Of a stretch of 64,000 bases of DNA, positions 60,448 to 64,000 are shown in pieces. Within the stretch, counting starts at the first letter, position 1; each line of letters opens with the position of its first letter. Source of the DNA: Hofstenia miamia (Eukaryota > Xenacoelomorpha > Acoela > Hofsteniidae); NCBI GenBank assembly GCA_900660155.1, contig CABFPE010000232.1, positions 33,566-97,565 on the forward strand, given 5' to 3'. Both the position numbers and the translations under genes were made by a program. The notes under the pieces were generated by a model. The model did not search any database, had not been told where the DNA came from, and saw only the letters and a list, made by a program, of their open reading frames with translations.

Positions 60448-62820
60448 TCATAATAATAATTTTTTATCCCAGATATCCATCCATACCACATCATTTACTT
60501 CCAAGAAAAGTATTATCGCTTTGTTCATACGGATTTCAATTTTGTTTCTTAAATCTTTCAGTTGTATGTCTATGGGTTTTCCTTTCATATATAGTTGGTA
60601 GGGAGTTCTCATCCCCTCCACGTATACTCTTTCATAATTAGCATTCCTCAACATTATTTCTTTTGACTTTTCATATTCTTGTCTCTTGATTATTTTTGTT
60701 GCTTTTTCTTTCATTTTTGCATACGACTTATATTCATGCATGAATGCCTTCGCGACCTTTACTTCTTTTGGTAATCTCCACCTCGGCAGTATCATTGGTA
60801 TCGAGATTGTTTCTGGTGGTGTGCATATCAGTATTTTCGTTTCAATTTGCCTCTCAATTTCTTTGTATGACCCTGTTGTTGTTGATGCTGTTGCTTGCCC
60901 TATTGTTGTGGGATAGTTCATTTTTCCGTCTTTTATCGTGTCCCAGATAGCTTGGGTTAATCTTCTCTTGCTCATTTTCAACTGTATGTGTTCCTTCATT
61001 TCTATCTTTGAGGTAATACACTCAACATCAACAACTAATTGATTGTATGGCTTCAGGAGTTCTTCTAGCTCTGTCCTGGTGAATGCCTCCATAAACATAA
61101 GTTTCATTGTGTCCACAGTTTGCTCCTCTCGCACCTTTTGATAGTTCCTAGATCGAATTTCTTGACTTTCTGTCATTATCTTTATCTCTACTAAGAATCG
61201 TTCATCATCAGTGTCCATCCATTCCATAGTTCTCACTGGACTTACTCCTCCCCATTTTTCTACGTTAATCCTATCGATTCTTTCCTGTGTTTTCAGGGAT
61301 AGTAGTAATTGTGTTGAGGTTAACAGCTCCCCTTCTTCTTGCATTTCCCGTTGAGTTTTCGTTACCATTTCACATACTTCGACTTGTTCTCTTATTCCAC
61401 CCTTTTTCATCTCGGCGCTTTTGATTATTTTTGTGAATGTGCATCGCGGACTTTTCTCTCATATCTTTCCATTTTCTCTTCAACGATTTGTTGCACATTC
61501 TTGTCTGTAATTAGTTTCCTTATCTCTTCCATGCTCACTAATTTCCTCTTAATTTTCTTTTAGGTAGTTAACTATGGTTGTCTTTCTAATTGCCGTAATT
61601 GTGTTTCTGATGTTACACCCCACATATACTTTTTCATGGGTTCCTCAAAGATTGAGAGTTCACTCGGACATATATTAGTTCTATTTGCAATTTCCACTAT
61701 TGACATTTTTCCCACAGGAATTTTGTTTACTATGATCCTGCTGATTGAATTCTCTATTATTTGCATTGGCTTTTGTGTTTTGTCTGGAGATGCCATTTTT
61801 TCGAAATGACCTTTTAACAACCAGTTCATTGGTTTGCATAATGATGGGGGATAGTGCAATTTCAATTTTTTTTTGCTTTTGTTAGTCTGTGTCTCATCTG
61901 TCATTATATGGGCAGTTGGACTTCCTTATACTATGTTGTAAAAATTGCCAGCAGCCATGCTGTTGTCTTGTAGCATATTTCAGGGGCATTTTTTTCTTCA
62001 AATAGAAGCGCTCTGAAATCTTTTTTAGTATTCAACTCATATGCTCAATTCACTTCCGCTAGGGCTACTTCTATCGTTTTATGAAACTTTTGTGATGATA
62101 CCTCTATTTTTATGACTGGCCATTCTTCCGCTGGCTTCTTTTGCAGTTTCATATTCTATCACATTTTTCTATCTGCTTCAAATGCTCCTGGCGCTGAGTT
62201 AAACTACACTTGATAAAAAGTGTGTTAGCTTTTTCGACCCCTTCATCCTCCATCGTGATGTCGACTGTTTTTACTTGTTTATATAGGTCTATCACTATGC
62301 AAGGATCAACCATGATCATAAAAACTTGCGCCCAGTAGTCTAGCTGTAAGTCGAAACGGATTAATTCTTAGATTGTTGTGTCTGTTGGTTCCTTTTTCCA
62401 TAAGAATACGTTCTGTACTTGCATGCAGGTGTTAAACAGGTGTTTGGGGATTTCTTCAAGTGTTCATTTTGTGATAATTATGACATGTATCTTCTGCACT
62501 TTCACCATTCTTAGTGTCTGATCTAATTGTTTTTCAAGATTTTTATTGTACTCCTTTTCCTTTAATACATGTATAATTGTCAACTTATGTTTATAAAGGT
62601 TGACCTCTAGGATTTCTGCTATATGATCAATGATGCCATAATGCTTTGTGCTGTCTCGAGTTTAAAATCTTTGTCGAATGTTACGTGTACCGTGCTGGCA
62701 TGTAAGGTCTCTCGAGAGTTTCATTCATGTCTCTTGGATAGCTAATTATCACGTTCACCATGGGTCTGTTGTTAGCATCAAGAAATAAGTTTTGGGAGTT
62801 GAGTGAATATGTGGATGGAC
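60448..62820 (-). mobile_element. Third coding region of element C
   Basis: Includes a 320-codon open run (61410-60448) rich in Lys, Glu and Met, with INVEKWG, MDTDDERFLVEIKIM, VVDVECITSKIEM and CTPPETISIPMILPRWRLP. These line up in order with the third region of element A (INLEKWG, VDTDDKRLLLEITV, AVDIECIASKMII, CTPPPTISIPML). Similarity continues upstream, where RPMVNVIISY (near 62760) matches QPMCNIIILY in A (near 18687). No membrane segment, signal peptide or envelope feature is visible. Family unknown. Confidence 0.75.
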
Positions 62821-64000
62821 ATTATGTCTATACCTTGCCAAGCAAGTGATTAAAATTTCCTTAGAAGGAACCAAATTAACAGCATTGTAATAACTTCTTC
62901 AAATCTTTCCTATTTATCCAATTTTTAAGGAAAAAAGTTGCTGTGGTTGGTATGGTGAGGCGAAGTAGACAAGAATTCAGAGGCGCATCCAGGGAGTAGG
63001 GGAAGGTTTGATTCCCTCAACAGAGCACAGATGCTACATTCCTATGAAATGCATGCATATAACAACCATAGTACATATACATGTATATTAACTATTGGTT
63101 TACTCTGTCTGTAAAGGCAATATTTATTTGATATTGCAATTCTTGCATACATCAAAAAAATCGAGCAATGTATTAACTAAAGAAAAATTATTTAATTATT
63201 TAAGATTCACTAAAAACGTTTTCACGAGCTTTACAGTTGAGAATCTTGCTGAAACATATAATTATGTCCAGATTTGAGAATCATTATTGACTGTTGGACG
63301 TACTGCCTAGTTTCATGATTTAAGAAATGTTTTATGCTACCACCAAGTTCACCTATTTTGTATATTGAAGGTTTAACATGAACTTTATTTCCCACCATTG
63401 TGATTTTCTGTTGGACACCTCAGGGACGAGATAAATATGCAAATACATAAAACATGCTAAAATACATATTTGCGATTCTTAATAAATACACATTTAAATA
63501 CATATTTTCATCTTTGATTATGTAAAAAGATATTTAAGAAGTTGCGTTATAGAACCCTAGTTTTCAAACACCTCTTCAGAGATAACATTCCCACATCAAC
63601 ACATAATTACAAGATTGGGAATCTGGATAGACTTAGCGGTGTGCTAATCATAACATCACGAGAGCTTACGACCTGTTTGCTTGGTAACTCACTATGAATT
63701 TTTATCCGATGCCATTTATTAGGAGATATGGTCTACTATTTTCACTGCAGATGTAGAACGTGGTCTAGAATTAACAATGGCCCCGAGATTTCAGAGTTGC
63801 ATGTAGCGCATGAACTGACTTGGACCAAAACCATATGCAACTCTTTCTAAGTGGAATGCTGAAGATTTACCCCTATTTTGTAAGCTGTAACTTGGTCATT
63901 TACCAGCCACAATGACCTGCTATCAGATAAAAAATACTTTTCGTCGAGGAAATCAGCAAAAGACATTTTTTTTGTATTTGCAATAAAAGTTTATTTCCAG
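62821..64000. other. No gene recognised
   Basis: AT-rich DNA with a 60-codon frame at 63095-63277 that resembles nothing known. No transposon ends or RNA genes were seen. Confidence 0.4.

Larger units (their letters stand above)
58917..62820 (-). mobile_element. Ty3/gypsy-like LTR retroelement C, 3' part, broken
   Basis: Comprises the 3' LTR, a polypurine tract and a long coding region. I find no polymerase, integrase or 5' LTR of C in the window; the trace fades above about 62820, so the copy is either cut short or continues past what I can recognise. It is placed with the gypsy-like group through its LTR and through the coding region it shares with element A. It is broken, with several interruptions, and its longest open run is 320 codons. 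It lies beside the GABA-B-like remnant. Confidence 0.7.

Noticed and set aside
60411-61563. Several plus-strand frames over element C
   Set aside because: Antisense shadows of the third coding region.
1-64000. CRISPR arrays, operons, rRNA or tRNA genes
   Set aside because: The sequence is animal nuclear DNA; no array of spaced identical repeats and no rRNA-like stretch was seen. I cannot exclude a tRNA without a structure search.

Overview
The window is strongly AT-rich animal (metazoan) DNA with long gene-poor stretches, many TA microsatellites, LINE, hAT, piggyBac-like and Ty3/gypsy-type repeats, and a short internal TTAGGG array. The animal-type genes (an SLC22 transporter, a rhodopsin-like GPCR, a GABA-B-like receptor remnant) and one apparent 50-bp intron fit an invertebrate such as a free-living flatworm or a cnidarian; the sequence alone does not settle which. 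All identities given are judged by eye.

Layout. 1-6.4 kb: decayed LINE pieces and a short hAT remnant. 7.0-26.5 kb: a repeat-built block bounded by an inverted repeat of about 1.5-2.4 kb per arm (outer ends 6989 and 26520). Inside it sits a roughly 10.4-kb broken Ty3/gypsy-like LTR retroelement (A, 12295-22664) with paired LTRs and a 4-bp target duplication. A second LTR type (B) with its own primer-binding site lies inside A. Beyond RT, RNase H and integrase, A carries a long non-envelope-like third coding region that is also present in a separate retroelement C (58.9 to at least 62.8 kb, minus strand). 26.5-35 kb: degenerate repeat DNA, a clean 334-bp hAT MITE with a perfect 8-bp target duplication, and a LINE split by a solo B LTR. 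35-44.3 kb: an SLC22-type transporter gene broken by a 37-bp tandem duplication, flanked by LINE fragments. 44-55 kb: mostly empty, with a piggyBac-like element carrying three copies of an 18-bp hairpin. 55.2-58.9 kb: the gene-bearing part, with an intact rhodopsin-like GPCR, a broken copy of a cysteine-rich family of unknown function, and a broken GABA-B-type receptor next to the LTR of element C.

Only one protein-coding gene is clearly intact, the GPCR at 55259-56416. The transporter would read as one 490-residue protein if one 37-bp repeat copy were absent, so it may be a real gene with an assembly or allelic error, or a young pseudogene.

Assembly quality matters here. Four single-N positions (5055, 7687, 10604, 52336) each join two near-identical direct copies of 521-1508 bp, the pattern expected when overlapping contig ends are not merged. 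Features inside them are counted twice.
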